Shown in pieces: positions 40,256 to 49,410 of a DNA stretch of 64,000 nucleotides. This DNA comes from Streptomyces sp. CoH27. Lineage in GTDB: Bacteria > Actinomycetota > Actinomycetes > Streptomycetales > Streptomycetaceae. Positions within the stretch are counted from its first letter, which is position 1. Each line of letters begins with the position of its first letter. The notes under the pieces were generated by a model. That model had not been told where the DNA came from, made no database searches, and was given only the letters and a program-made list of their open reading frames with translations. The position numbers were made by a program, and so were the translations under genes. The stretch is taken from NCBI RefSeq assembly GCF_020181035.1, contig NZ_JAIQYY010000001.1, positions 201,687 through 265,686 on the forward strand, given 5' to 3'.

Positions 40256-40774
40256 TCACAGGGTGGACGGGCCTCGACGCGGAAGCTTCCAGTTCGGCCG
40301 CGGGAAGTGGCAGGTGTAGCCGTCGGGGTAACGCTCCAGGTAGTCCTGGTGCTCGGGCTCCGCCTCCCAGAAGTCGCCCACGGGCTCCACCTCCGTGACG
40401 ACCTTGCCCGGCCAGAGGCCGCTCGCCTCGACGTCCGCGATCGTGTCCAGGGCGACACGGTGCTGCTCCTCGTCGGCGTAGAAGACGGCGGACCGGTAGC
40501 TGCGCCCGAGGTCGTTGCCCTGGCGGTCCTTCGTGGTCGGGTCGTGGATCTGGAAGAAGAACTCCAGGATGTCGCGGTAGCTCGTGACCGTGGGGTCGAA
40601 GAGGATCTCGACGGCCTCGGCGTGGTCACCGTGGTCGCGATACGTGGCGTTCGGCGTGTCACCACCGCTGTAGCCGACGCGTGTGGAGACGACGCCCGGC
40701 TGCTTGCGGATCAGATCCTGCATGCCCCAGAAACAACCGCCCGCCAGCACGGCCCGCTCGGTTCCCACAGTCAT
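40256..40774 (-). CDS. msrA: Peptide-methionine (S)-S-oxide reductase
   Basis: MsrA repairs oxidised methionine in proteins. The 172-residue protein has the catalytic GCFWGMQD motif near residue 14, [26 protein letters not shown] and [26 protein letters not shown]. The second half contains [12 protein letters not shown], so a distal Cys is present, though not the usual GYxCP-type pair. ATG 40774 fits. It is a stand-alone gene between the decayed glycosyltransferase and the Pls-like gene. Confidence 0.95.
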   Translation of the reverse strand: MTVGTERAVLAGGCFWGMQDLIRKQPGVVSTRVGYSGGDTPNATYRDHGDHAEAVEILFDPTVTSYRDILEFFFQIHDPTTKDRQGNDLGRSYRSAVFYADEEQHRVALDTIADVEASGLWPGKVVTEVEPVGDFWEAEPEHQDYLERYPDGYTCHFPRPNWKLPRRGPSTL

Positions 40775-41069
40775 CGGTCACTCCTGACACTCAGGCCCGG
40801 CACGGCAGTCGACGCACCGGCCATACGATCATCACACGGTCACCGCACGGAAATCAAACCGTTCTCACGCCGTATTCTTTCCGAAATCGAAAGGAATAAG
40901 TGCACATCAATTCGAATGGTTGAATCATGGTGTGGAATTCATCAATTTATCCCCATGGCACGGTCGTGAAATAATTGCATCGAGTTGGTGAACGCATAGG
41001 CTGGCAAAGGCTTCTGACAAGCCGTAATGGACTTAGCATCCGTAGGCACCGCACACCAGAGGCACCACT
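40775..41069 (+). promoter_or_regulatory. AT-rich upstream region of the Pls-like gene
   Basis: This 295-bp gap has clearly more A and T than the rest of the window from about 40850 on. It contains an imperfect inverted repeat, TATTCTTTC (40873-40881) and GAAAGGAATA (40889-40898), and several TA-rich stretches that could be -10 boxes. I cannot pick one promoter. Such AT-rich upstream regions often mark silenced or specially controlled metabolite genes in this genus. Confidence 0.4.
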
Positions 41070-44000
41070 TTGTCTTCGCCCGCATTCGATGCGCCGCACC
41101 GGGCTCTTTTCCGCTCCGCCGCGGCCTCGCCGCCGCGCACCCTGATCGACATCCTGCACGCCACCGCCGCCCGGCATCCGGACGCCCCCGCCCTGGACAC
41201 GGGCGCCGAGACGCTGACCTACCGTGAGCTGACGGCCGAGGTGCTCCGGCGCGCCCGGCGGCTCACCGGCGCGGGCATCGGTCCCGGCGACCGGGTGGGG
41301 ATCCGCATCTCCTCGGGCGCCGCCGAGCTGTATCTGTCGATCCTCGCCGTACTCCACAGCGGAGCGGCCTATGTGCCGGTGGACGCGGACGATCCCGAGG
41401 AGCGTGCCGCCACCGTCTTCCGCGAGGCCGGGGTGTGTCTCGTCCTCGGGCCCCATCCGCAGCCCGCCGAGCTGACGGCACCCTCGGGCGCGGTGGCCGG
41501 CCGCCCCGTGCCCGGTCCGGAGGACGACGCGTGGATCATCTTCACCTCCGGTTCCACCGGTGCCCCCAAGGGCGTCGCCGTCACCCACCGGTCCGCGGCC
41601 GCTTTCGTCGACGCCGAGGCGCGGCTCTTTCTGCGCGACCGGCCGCTCGGCCCCGGTGACCGGGTCCTCGCGGGACTGTCCGTCGCCTTCGACGCCTCCT
41701 GCGAGGAGATGTGGCTCGCGTGGCGCTCGGGTGCCTGTCTGGTGCCGGCCGAGCGCTCGCTGGTCCGGGCCGGTCATGAACTCGGGCCCTGGCTGGACGC
41801 CCGCGGCATCACCGCCGTGTCGACCGTGCCGACGCTGCTGGCGATGTGGCCCGAACCGGCGCTGCGCCGGGTGCGGTTGCTGATCCTGGGCGGCGAGGCG
41901 TGCCCGCCGGGCCTGGTCGAGCGGTTCGCCGGCCCCGGGCGGGAGATGTGGAACACGTACGGCCCCACGGAGACCACGGTCGTGGCGTGCGCCGCCCGGC
42001 TGGAGCCCGGCAGTACGGTGCGCATCGGGCTGCCGCTGGCGGGGTGGGACCTGGCCGTGGTCGACGAGGCCGGGGACCCGGTGGCGTACGGGGAGCAGGG
42101 CGAGCTGGTCATCGCGGGCGCCGGCACCGCACGCTATCTCGACCCCGCGAAGGACGCGGAACGCTATCGCCCGTGCCCCGCGCTCGGCGCCATACGCGCC
42201 TACCACTCGGGCGACCTCGTGCGCGCCGACGCCGAGGGGCTGGTGTTCCTGGGCCGCGCCGACGACCAGGTCAAACTCGGCGGCCGGCGCGTCGAGCTGG
42301 GTGAGATCGACGCGGCCCTGCTCGCGCTGCCGGGGGTGCGCGGCGCGGCCGCCGCCGTGCGGTCGACGGCCGCCGGCGCCTCGGTCCTGGTCGGGTACGT
42401 GATAGCCGAGCCGGCCGCCGACGGCGGGTCGGCGTTCGAGGCCGGCAAGGCCAGGGAACTGCTGTCCGAGCGGCTGCCCCTGCCCCTGGTGCCGCTGCTG
42501 GCCGAGGTGCCGGCGCTGCCCACGCGCGCCTCCGGGAAGGTCGACCGGGCGGCACTGCCCTGGCCCGTGCCCCTGGCGGGCGGCGAGAGCGGCGACGGTG
42601 ACGCGGCGCACCGGCTCGACGGGACAGAGGCCCGGCTGGCGGACCTCTGGGAACAGCTGCTGGGTGTACGGCCCGGCCCGGACAGCGACTTCGTCGCGCT
42701 CGGCGGCACCAGCCTGACCGCCGCCCGCATGGCCTCCATATTGCGCGAGGAATACCCGGGCCTGTCCGTCGCCGACCTCTACCGGCACTCCGTACTGCAC
42801 CGCATGGCCGGCCATCTCGGCTCCCTCGCCGGTACGACGCGTACGGTGCGCCCCGCCCGGCCGATCCCCCGGCGGGCCGCTGTCGTGCAGTTCCTCGTGC
42901 AGCTCGCCGGCTACGGGATCACGGGCCTGCGCGGACTGGTCGCCCTGGCCGCCGCGGACGACGTGCTGGGCGTGATCGCCCCGCACGCCTGGGCTCCGCA
43001 CACGTCCTGGTGGCTGGTCCTGGCCGGCTGGGCGGTGCTGTTCAGCGCACCGCTGCGCTGTCTGATCGGCGCGGCCCTCGCGCGCACGCTGGCCGGCTCG
43101 GTCACCCCGGGCGCCCATCCGCGCGGTGGCAGCGCGCATCTGCGGCTGTGGACCGCGGAACGGGCCGTCGCGTCGTTCGGCGTGCCCGCCCTGCTCGGCA
43201 CCCCATGGGCGCCGGTGTACGCCCGCCTCCTCGGCTGCCGGACGGGGCGCGACGTACGCCTGCACGCGATGCCCCCGGTGACGGGCCTGGCCGAACTGGG
43301 CGAGGGGTGCAGCGTCGAGCCCGAGGCGGACCTCGCGGGCTGGTGGCTCGACGGCGACACGCTGCACGTCGGCCGGGTGTCCGTCGGCGCGGGTGCGCGG
43401 GTGGGGCACCGGAGCACGCTCCTGCCCGGCGCCGTCGTGGGGCGGAACGCCGAACTGACCGCCGGCGGCTGTCTGGACGGCCGGATCCCGGACGGCGCCG
43501 TGTGGACCGGGTCGCCGGCCCGGCCGGCCGAGCCCGCCGAACGCCTCGCGGGTGCCGGCTGGCCCGCCCCGCCGCACGGCCGCCGCCGGCGCTGGCACCT
43601 CGCCTACGCGCTGTCCCTGACCGGCCTGCCCCTGCTGTCCCTCCTGGCGGCGGCCCCGGCGCTGTTCACCGTCTGGCTGCTGGTGCGCTCCGCGCCGACG
43701 CTGTCCGGTGCGACGACGCGTCTGCTGGCCGCCGCACCGCTGTTCGCCGTCCTCACCACGGTGTGCGGCTCGCTCGTCACCGCGCTCACCGTGCGCCTGC
43801 TGAACCGGTCGATCAAGCCCGGTACCCACCGCGCGGACGGCGGGGCGGCCTGGCGGGCATGGCTGGTGACCCGGCTGCTCGACGCCGCCCGGACCGGCTT
43901 CTTCCCGCTGTACGCGAGCCTGGCGACACCGCACTGGCTACGGCTGCTCGGTGCCCGCGTCGGGCGTGGCACCGAGATCTCCACGGTGCTGCCGCTGCCG

Positions 44001-44981
44001 TCCCTGCTCCGGGTCGATGACGGGGCGTTCCTCGCCGACGACACGCTCGTCGCGCCGTACGAACTGCGCGGTGGCTGGATGCGGTTGGGGGCCGTGCGCA
44101 TCGGCCGCCGCGCGTTCGTCGGCAACTCGGGCATCGTCGGCCCCGGCCGCGAGGTGGCCGACCACGCCCTGGTCGGTGTGCTGTCCGACGCACCGGCCCG
44201 GAGCGAACCCGGGACGTCCTGGATCGGACGGCCCGCGATGCCGTTGCCCCGGCTGCCGGAGACCGGCGACCCGGCACGGACGTTCGCCCCGCCGCGGCGG
44301 CTCGTCGTGGCCCGCGCGGCCGTGGAACTGTGCCGCGTCCTGCCGCTGGTCATCGGCACCCTACTGGCGGAGGGACTGCTGCTCGGCGAGCAGGAGTTCC
44401 TGGACCTCGGCGGGTTGCCCCTGGCCGCCCTCGCCGGCGCCCCGCTGCTGATGGCCGCGTCCCTGGTGGCCTGCCTCAGCACGACCGGCGCCAAGTGGCT
44501 GCTCATGGGCCGCTTCCGGTCCGGGGAGCGCCCGCTCTGGTCGTCGTTCGTCTGGCGCAACGAGCTGTTCGACACGTTCGTCGAGGTGCTGGCCGTACCG
44601 TGGGGCGCGGGAGCGTTCGCGGGGACACCCCTGCTGAACTGGTGGCTGCGCAGCCTGGGCGCACGCATCGGACGCGGCGTGTGGTGCGACACCCACTGGC
44701 TGCCGGAGACCGATCTGATCACCCTCGGCGACGGGGTCAGCGTCAACCGCGGCTGTGTGCTCCAGACCCACCTCTTCCACGACCGCATCATGCGCATGGA
44801 CACGGTGGAGCTGGCGGCCGGCTCCTCCCTCGGCCCGCACAGCATCGTCCTGCCCGGCAGCACGATCGGTGCCGGGGCCTCCATCGCCGCCGCGTCGCTC
44901 GTGATGCGCGGGGAGACGGTGCCGGCGGGCACGCGCTGGGCCGGCAACCCCATCGCCGGTGCCGGCCGGGAGACGCCATGA
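41070..44981 (+). CDS. Pls/PosA-type single-module NRPS with membrane condensation-like domains
   Basis: The 1303-residue protein has the architecture of epsilon-poly-L-lysine synthetase. An adenylation domain comes first (about 1-510; IIFTSGSTGAPKGVAVTHR, NTYGPTETTV, YHSGDLVRADAEGLVFLGRADDQVK). A carrier domain follows (DSDFVALGGTSLTAARM, phosphopantetheine Ser548). The C-terminal half alternates membrane helices with hexapeptide/left-handed beta-helix acyltransferase-like domains, three in all, the last in VCDTHWLPETDLITLGDG-like sequence near the end. In characterised Pls, these tandem domains join substrate molecules iteratively into an isopeptide homopolymer. A hand alignment puts Asp-Ala-Glu at the first specificity positions (FDASCEEMW), as expected for an amino-acid substrate, but I cannot name it. 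The start is TTG 41070 with AGAGG upstream. No thioesterase or degrading enzyme adjoins. Confidence 0.87.
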   Translation: MSSPAFDAPHRALFRSAAASPPRTLIDILHATAARHPDAPALDTGAETLTYRELTAEVLRRARRLTGAGIGPGDRVGIRISSGAAELYLSILAVLHSGAAYVPVDADDPEERAATVFREAGVCLVLGPHPQPAELTAPSGAVAGRPVPGPEDDAWIIFTSGSTGAPKGVAVTHRSAAAFVDAEARLFLRDRPLGPGDRVLAGLSVAFDASCEEMWLAWRSGACLVPAERSLVRAGHELGPWLDARGITAVSTVPTLLAMWPEPALRRVRLLILGGEACPPGLVERFAGPGREMWNTYGPTETTVVACAARLEPGSTVRIGLPLAGWDLAVVDEAGDPVAYGEQGELVIAGAGTARYLDPAKDAERYRPCPALGAIRAYHSGDLVRADAEGLVFLGRADDQVKLGGRRVELGEIDAALLALPGVRGAAAAVRSTAAGASVLVGYVIAEPAADGGSAFEAGKARELLSERLPLPLVPLLAEVPALPTRASGKVDRAALPWPVPLAGGESGDGDAAHRLDGTEARLADLWEQLLGVRPGPDSDFVALGGTSLTAARMASILREEYPGLSVADLYRHSVLHRMAGHLGSLAGTTRTVRPARPIPRRAAVVQFLVQLAGYGITGLRGLVALAAADDVLGVIAPHAWAPHTSWWLVLAGWAVLFSAPLRCLIGAALARTLAGSVTPGAHPRGGSAHLRLWTAERAVASFGVPALLGTPWAPVYARLLGCRTGRDVRLHAMPPVTGLAELGEGCSVEPEADLAGWWLDGDTLHVGRVSVGAGARVGHRSTLLPGAVVGRNAELTAGGCLDGRIPDGAVWTGSPARPAEPAERLAGAGWPAPPHGRRRRWHLAYALSLTGLPLLSLLAAAPALFTVWLLVRSAPTLSGATTRLLAAAPLFAVLTTVCGSLVTALTVRLLNRSIKPGTHRADGGAAWRAWLVTRLLDAARTGFFPLYASLATPHWLRLLGARVGRGTEISTVLPLPSLLRVDDGAFLADDTLVAPYELRGGWMRLGAVRIGRRAFVGNSGIVGPGREVADHALVGVLSDAPARSEPGTSWIGRPAMPLPRLPETGDPARTFAPPRRLVVARAAVELCRVLPLVIGTLLAEGLLLGEQEFLDLGGLPLAALAGAPLLMAASLVACLSTTGAKWLLMGRFRSGERPLWSSFVWRNELFDTFVEVLAVPWGAGAFAGTPLLNWWLRSLGARIGRGVWCDTHWLPETDLITLGDGVSVNRGCVLQTHLFHDRIMRMDTVELAAGSSLGPHSIVLPGSTIGAGASIAAASLVMRGETVPAGTRWAGNPIAGAGRETP

Positions 44982-45057
44982 CCCGGTGCGGACGGCCCGC
45001 GCCGCGCCTGGCTCCACGGGGAGCGGCTGCCGGCCTCGCCGCAGCCCGGCCGCGGAC

Positions 45058-45082
45058 CGCGCACCGTCCTGGACGGTGCGCG
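45058..45082. terminator. Palindromic terminator between the Pls-like gene and marR
   Basis: CGCGCACCGTCC (45058-45069) and its complement (45071-45082) form a perfect 12-bp palindrome around one base, giving an 11-bp stem in practice. It separates convergent stops. Confidence 0.75.
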
Positions 45083-45096
45083 CGTCGCGGCTTGTG

Positions 45097-45609
45097 TCAG
45101 TCCTCCGCGCCGTCCTCGGGCGGCTCACCGAGGTGCTCGGCCAGCTGGAACAGGGCGGGCAGCGCGTCCTTGATGGCCGCGCGGGCCCCGTCGTCGAGCG
45201 CGGCGAGGGCCGCGTCGATACGGCGTTCATGGGCGGTGGTCCAGGCGGCGAGTTTCTCGCGGCCGGCGTCGGTGAGGGCGACGACGGAGGCCCGGCGGTC
45301 GGCGGCGTCGACGTCCCGGGTGACCAGCCCGGCGCCGATCATCTGGCCGATCAGTCCGCTGACCGTGCTCGGTGCCAGGCGCCGGCGGGCGGCGAGGTCG
45401 CTGACCCGCGCGGGAGAGTGCTCACCGAGCACCTGCAGCAGCTCGACCTGGGCCATGGGGAGGGTCTCCCACGGGTAGTCCGTGCGGATCGAGGAGCGCA
45501 GCGCGCGGCGCAGCCGGGTGACGGCCTCGGTGAGCTGGCGCGCCTGCGGTTCCTCACCGAGGGGGCCGGAGGAAGACGAGGAGACCTCGGTACGGGGCTG
45601 CGCGGGCAT
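45097..45609 (-). CDS. MarR-family transcriptional regulator
   Basis: The 170-residue product has a MarR winged-helix domain: TLPMAQVELLQVLGEH, VSDLAARRRLAPSTVSGLIG as recognition helix region, GLVTRDVDAADRRASVVALT as wing, and a C-terminal dimerisation helix. ATG 45609 is the first plausible start; no strong ribosome site is visible. It is convergent with the Pls-like gene and divergent from lgt. Targets are unknown. The drug-type MFS gene at 46757-48214 is on the same strand but separated by lgt. Confidence 0.88.
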   Translation of the reverse strand: MPAQPRTEVSSSSSGPLGEEPQARQLTEAVTRLRRALRSSIRTDYPWETLPMAQVELLQVLGEHSPARVSDLAARRRLAPSTVSGLIGQMIGAGLVTRDVDAADRRASVVALTDAGREKLAAWTTAHERRIDAALAALDDGARAAIKDALPALFQLAEHLGEPPEDGAED

Positions 45610-45779
45610 GGGGCAAGGGTAGCCGGGCCGTACCCCGGTGCGGCCCCGTCGTCCGCGGGTCGGACGCGGCCTCGTCCTGCGCCGTCCTCGCCGGACGCTT
45701 CGGTGTCCGATGTATCGTCGGGTGAGTCCTCCCCGGCTCTCGCGGACCGGGCTCCCTGCACGCAAGAAACGGTCGAGCC

Positions 45780-46658
45780 TTGAATCTGGCGTACCTCCCC
45801 AGCCCCTCCCAAGGAGTGTGGCACCTCGGGCCGCTGCCGATCCGCGCGTACGCGCTGTGCATCCTGGCCGGCATCTTCACCGCCGTGTGGCTCACCGGCC
45901 GGCGCTGGGAGGCCAGGGGCGGGCGCCGCGAGGACATCGCCGACATCGCCATCTGGGCCGTACCGTTCGGCATCCTCGGCGGGCGGCTCTACCACGTGCT
46001 CACCGACCCGGAGCTGTACTTCACCGCCGGCAAGCAGCCCATCCGCGCCCTCTACATCTGGGACGGCGGCCTGGGCATCCCCGGCGCGGTGGCGCTCGGC
46101 GCGTTCGGCGCCTGGCTCGGCTGCCGCCGCCGCGGCATCGGGCTGTCCGACTTCGCCGACGCGGTCGCGCCGGGGCTGGTGCTCGCGCAGGCGATCGGCC
46201 GCTGGGGCAACTACTTCAACCAGGAGCTGTACGGCCGCCCCACCCATCTGCCCTGGGCCCTGCGGATCGACCCCGCACACCGCCCCGCCGACATGCCCAT
46301 GGTCGGTCTGTACCACCCGACGTTCCTGTACGAGTCGCTGTGGGACCTCGGCGTCCTGGCGCTGCTGCTGTGGCTGGACCGCCGCCATCACGGACGGCTC
46401 CGCCGGGCGCGGCTGTTCGCCTGCTACGTGCTCGCCTACACCGCCGGCCGGGCCTGGATCGAGGCCCTGCGCATCGACCACGCCAACCACTTCCTCGGCC
46501 TGCGCCTGAACGACTACGTCTCCCTCGTCCTGTTCACCGGCGCGCTGGTCCATCTCTTCGTGAGCCGCAGGCCTCGACCCGGCGACGACGCCCCGTACCC
46601 GCCCGGCGTCGCCGAGGGGAAGGAACCGTCGGTCGCGGCCGGCACGGAACGGGTGTGA
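45780..46658 (+). CDS. lgt: Prolipoprotein diacylglyceryl transferase
   Basis: Lgt attaches diacylglycerol to the lipobox Cys of prolipoproteins in the membrane. The 292-residue protein shows PIRAYALCILAGI, GGRLYHVLTD, GLGIPGAV and the signature GRWGNYFNQELYGRPT, plus HPTFLYESLWDL, and about seven membrane helices. The start is TTG 45780, the only candidate close to the conserved N-terminus. Streptomyces usually has more than one lgt, so this may be a second copy rather than the housekeeping one next to trp genes. The window also encodes lipoproteins it could act on (22152-23117, 48292-48687). Confidence 0.93.
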   Translation: MNLAYLPSPSQGVWHLGPLPIRAYALCILAGIFTAVWLTGRRWEARGGRREDIADIAIWAVPFGILGGRLYHVLTDPELYFTAGKQPIRALYIWDGGLGIPGAVALGAFGAWLGCRRRGIGLSDFADAVAPGLVLAQAIGRWGNYFNQELYGRPTHLPWALRIDPAHRPADMPMVGLYHPTFLYESLWDLGVLALLLWLDRRHHGRLRRARLFACYVLAYTAGRAWIEALRIDHANHFLGLRLNDYVSLVLFTGALVHLFVSRRPRPGDDAPYPPGVAEGKEPSVAAGTERV

Positions 46659-46756
46659 CGACCGTGTCCCTGGCGCCACCGGGCGGGCCGTCGTCGGGGG
46701 TGGCTCTCCTGGTCCGCCCCGGCGGCGAAACCCCCTGACGATCAGCCGCCCCGCCC

Positions 46757-48214
46757 TCACCGGGCCGCCCGCGACGCCTTCGGGTCCGTACGAGGGCTCA
46801 GCCAGGCCGACGCGATCGCGACGGCCGAGGCGGCCAGCAGGACGACGGCCGCCCAGCGCGCCCCCGTCTGTGCGGCCGCGCTGCCTGCCAGGTGCAGGGC
46901 GAGGGTCACCAGGGCGACGCCGAGTGCCGTGCCCAGGCCACGGGTCATGTTGACGAGACCACCGCCCGTGCCGGAGCAACCGGCGGGTATCGCACCCATG
47001 ATCATGGCGTTGTTGGCCGGCGTGAACGTCCCGAGGCCCAGCCCGGTCAGCGCCAGCACGGGCACCAGCCAGGCGGCCGTGAGCGGAACGGCCAGCAGGG
47101 CGGCCGACCCGACCGTGAACACCGCGGCCCCGGCCAGGCAGCGCCCGCGGTCCGCGAGACCGCCCGGCAGCAGCCGGTCACCGCCGGTGGCGGCCAGCGC
47201 GAACCCGGCCGGCAGCGCCGTGAGCACCAGTCCGGCGGTCAGCTCCGAGGTGCCACGCGCGGTGAGCACGACGGGTACCAGCACCAGCGGGCCGAACAGC
47301 ACCAGATAGCCGCTCAGCGCCCCCAGCAGCCCGGACGCCACCGCCCGCACCCTCAGCAGCGCAAGATCCAGCAACGGGGCGGCCGTCCGACGCTGGCGCC
47401 GGACGAACCCCCGGCTCGCCACGGCCGCCACACCGGACAGCACGGCCACGCCCCACCCCGGCACGGGCAGCCCGGACGCCGCGGACACCGCCATCAGGGC
47501 GCTGGTGGTCGCCGTGGCCAGCAGGGCGAGCCCCCACCAGTCGAAGCGTGCGACGCGGGTCCGCGCCCTCGTGCGGGGCAGCAGATAGTGCCCGCCGACC
47601 AACGCGACCACGCCGACGGGGACGTTCACCCAGAACACCCACCGCCAGCCCAGCGTCGACACCAGCGCTCCGCCCACGGTCGGTCCCAGGGCCAGTCCCA
47701 GCGCCTGGGCGGCGGCCTGGACGCCCAGGGCGCTGCGCATCCGCTCGCGCGGCGCACTGGTGGTCACCAGCGCCACGCTGTTGGCCTGCATCATTGCCGC
47801 TCCGGCCGCCTGGACGACCCGGAACGCGACGAGCGCGAGCAGGGACGGGGCGAAACCGCAGGCGGCGGAGGCCAGGGTGAACACGGCGAACCCGTACAGG
47901 TACAGCAGTTTGCGGCCGTGCGCGTCCGCCAGCCGGCCGGCCGGCACCAGCAGCGCCACCAGCGTCAGCAGATAGGCCAGCGACACCCACTCCACCGCCG
48001 CCAGCGAGGCGTGGAACTCCGTGCGCAGACTGCCGTACGTCAGCGTCACGATGCTCGCGTCCAACTGCCCCATGAACGCGCCGAAGCACACCGCGCCCAC
48101 GGCCAGCCACCAGCCGTTCGGCCGGGACCGTATCCCCTCCGGGCGGGGCCGTTCCACGGTGAGCATGGCAGGCCAGCGGCGCGTGGACGTGTGCGGGTTC
48201 ATGTCGGTGGCCAT
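46757..48214 (-). CDS. MFS exporter, DHA2 (EmrB/QacA) family
   Basis: The 485-residue membrane protein has about 14 helices. Motif A is changed to PAGRLADAHGRKLLYLYG, motif C-like segments are in LGLALGPTVGGALVSTLGWRW, and the antiporter signature precedes FWVNVPVGVVALVGG. It is a probable proton-coupled drug or metabolite exporter. ATG 48214 has GGGAG almost adjacent and a second ATG at 48202, so the start could be either. Upstream lies a short TTCGGTGACCGATGTAAAC segment that could hold an operator. No dedicated regulator adjoins. Confidence 0.88.
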   Translation of the reverse strand: MATDMNPHTSTRRWPAMLTVERPRPEGIRSRPNGWWLAVGAVCFGAFMGQLDASIVTLTYGSLRTEFHASLAAVEWVSLAYLLTLVALLVPAGRLADAHGRKLLYLYGFAVFTLASAACGFAPSLLALVAFRVVQAAGAAMMQANSVALVTTSAPRERMRSALGVQAAAQALGLALGPTVGGALVSTLGWRWVFWVNVPVGVVALVGGHYLLPRTRARTRVARFDWWGLALLATATTSALMAVSAASGLPVPGWGVAVLSGVAAVASRGFVRRQRRTAAPLLDLALLRVRAVASGLLGALSGYLVLFGPLVLVPVVLTARGTSELTAGLVLTALPAGFALAATGGDRLLPGGLADRGRCLAGAAVFTVGSAALLAVPLTAAWLVPVLALTGLGLGTFTPANNAMIMGAIPAGCSGTGGGLVNMTRGLGTALGVALVTLALHLAGSAAAQTGARWAAVVLLAASAVAIASAWLSPRTDPKASRAAR

Positions 48215-48291
48215 GCTCCCAGTTTACATCGGTCACCGAACTATTCGACGACCGTACTTTCCCTGCCGCTCCGCTGCGCCGGTTCAGGCGG

Positions 48292-48687
48292 CTACTCTCT
48301 CCGGACCGACAGCCGACGACCGGTCGTACCGTCGGTCAGAGTCCTGCCTCCCAGGGCCGCACGCAGGGTCGCGCGGACCGGGCCGAACCGGGCGACAGCC
48401 GGGCAGACGACGTCCGGTCCCGTCCGGCTGGTGATCCGTACGGTGAGGAGGACGCTCCTGGGACGCTCGGAAACCCTGACCCGGGGAAGTTCGTCACACC
48501 CACCCGACTCCACCATGACCGCGAGGCTGCGGCCGTCGCCGCTCACCGTGACCGGCCCAGTGATCGCCTCACTCCTCGTAACGGTCTGCGAACCGCCCGC
48601 TCCCGACGCCGAACACCCCGTCAGAACGACCAGGGCGACGACGACCACCGACGCGGCGACACGACCATCCGCTGCATGTGTCTTCAC
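48292..48687 (-). CDS. Small secreted lipoprotein of unknown function
   Basis: The 131-residue product starts with a signal peptide (VKTHAADGRVAASVVVVALV) ending in the lipobox LTGC, then a Ser/Gly tether and a domain of about 95 residues with two further Cys (GGCDELPRVRV and VVCPAVARFG) that may form a disulfide. I do not recognise the domain; the repeated short beta-like stretches suggest a small beta sandwich. GTG 48687 puts the signal peptide at the N-terminus; the frame is open to 48753. It precedes the MFS gene on the same strand with 77 nt between. Confidence 0.65.
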   Translation of the reverse strand: MKTHAADGRVAASVVVVALVVLTGCSASGAGGSQTVTRSEAITGPVTVSGDGRSLAVMVESGGCDELPRVRVSERPRSVLLTVRITSRTGPDVVCPAVARFGPVRATLRAALGGRTLTDGTTGRRLSVRRE

Positions 48688-48904
48688 GGTAGATCGACGC
48701 CGACGGGGCCGGATTCGTTCGCACGGAACGCACGGGCGGACGGTTCCTGTCACCGCCCTCGGCGTCCATCAGCACCGGCTTGCCCGGTCGCCGGCCGATC
48801 GCCGTCATGAACCCGCAGAGGACATCGAGGCGTTCCTGCCCCTGGATCTCCCGCAGATCGACGTCGAAGGCCTCCTGCGCCGCATGGAACCGGAAGATCG
48901 ACAC
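48569..48904 (-). CDS. Short conserved-looking protein, 3' part probably out of frame
   Basis: The first about 52 residues (SIFRFHAAQEAFDVDLREIQ, then LDVLCGFMTAIGRRPGKPVL) look like a real compact protein, with normal amino-acid balance and a GGGAGAG site 4 nt before GTG 48904. After MDAEGGDRN the sequence turns Arg/Ser-rich and overlaps the start of the lipoprotein gene, so it is more likely a frame-shifted tail than protein. The intact gene may have been about 60-80 residues long. Function unknown. Confidence 0.45.
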   Translation of the reverse strand: MSIFRFHAAQEAFDVDLREIQGQERLDVLCGFMTAIGRRPGKPVLMDAEGGDRNRPPVRSVRTNPAPSASIYREDTCSGWSCRRVGGRRRPGRSDGVFGVGSGRFADRYEE

Positions 48905-48941
48905 ATAGCTCTCCCAGAGGCTACCGAGGCGGAGGCCGGCC

Positions 48942-49277
48942 TCAGTCGGTCAGCGGCAGGCCGGGGATCTGGGCGGGGCTGTGACGGTCGAGGGCCGCTT
49001 CGAGGGCGACCGGGATCTCCGGGGAGATCTCGCCCTGCCGCCCCCAGATGAGGATCATCTCCGCGACATGGCGCAGTTTGATGTTCGTGTGCTGGGACAC
49101 GTCCTTCAGTACGTCCCACCCCTGGTCGGGCGTGACCCGGCCCAGCGCGACCATCATCCCGATGGCCTGGTCCACGACCGCGTGGGAGCTGACGGCCCGC
49201 CTGAGCTGGTCGACCTCTTCCTCCAGCTCGTGGATGCGCTCTCCGTCGGCCCTGGCCGAGTCGCTGCCCGTGGTCAT
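48942..49277 (-). CDS. ANTAR-domain protein
   Basis: The 111-residue protein consists of a short coiled-coil (GERIHELEEEVDQLRRAVSS) and an ANTAR RNA-binding domain (HAVVDQAIGMMVALGRVTPD, QGWDVLKDVSQHTNIKLRHVAEMIL). ANTAR domains bind hairpin pairs in RNA and act as antiterminators. There is no sensor domain, so it may be controlled by partner binding. ATG 49277 follows GGAGGGG by 3-5 nt. A 14-bp tandem repeat lies 36 nt upstream. Confidence 0.85.
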   Translation of the reverse strand: MTTGSDSARADGERIHELEEEVDQLRRAVSSHAVVDQAIGMMVALGRVTPDQGWDVLKDVSQHTNIKLRHVAEMILIWGRQGEISPEIPVALEAALDRHSPAQIPGLPLTD

Positions 49278-49312
49278 CAACCCCTCCGGAGTCCGACGCG
49301 CCGTGCGCCCCT

Positions 49313-49340
49313 CAGGTACTGGTCCGCAGGTACTGGTCCG
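49313..49340. repeat. Exact 14-bp tandem repeat upstream of the ANTAR gene
   Basis: CAGGTACTGGTCCG occurs twice head to tail (49313-49326 and 49327-49340), just upstream of the ANTAR start. It could be a regulator site or a simple duplication. Confidence 0.7.
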
Positions 49341-49410
49341 CCTCATCCATCCTGCTCTTCGCGGGGGACCCCTGCCACCCTGGCCGGCTGTCGATCGGTC
49401 CGGAGGGCGG

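Noticed and set aside
40947..43934. 995-codon open frame on the minus strand opposite the Pls-like gene
   Set aside because: Low-complexity Gln/Gly/Arg-rich product with no domain; the opposite strand encodes a complete adenylation domain.
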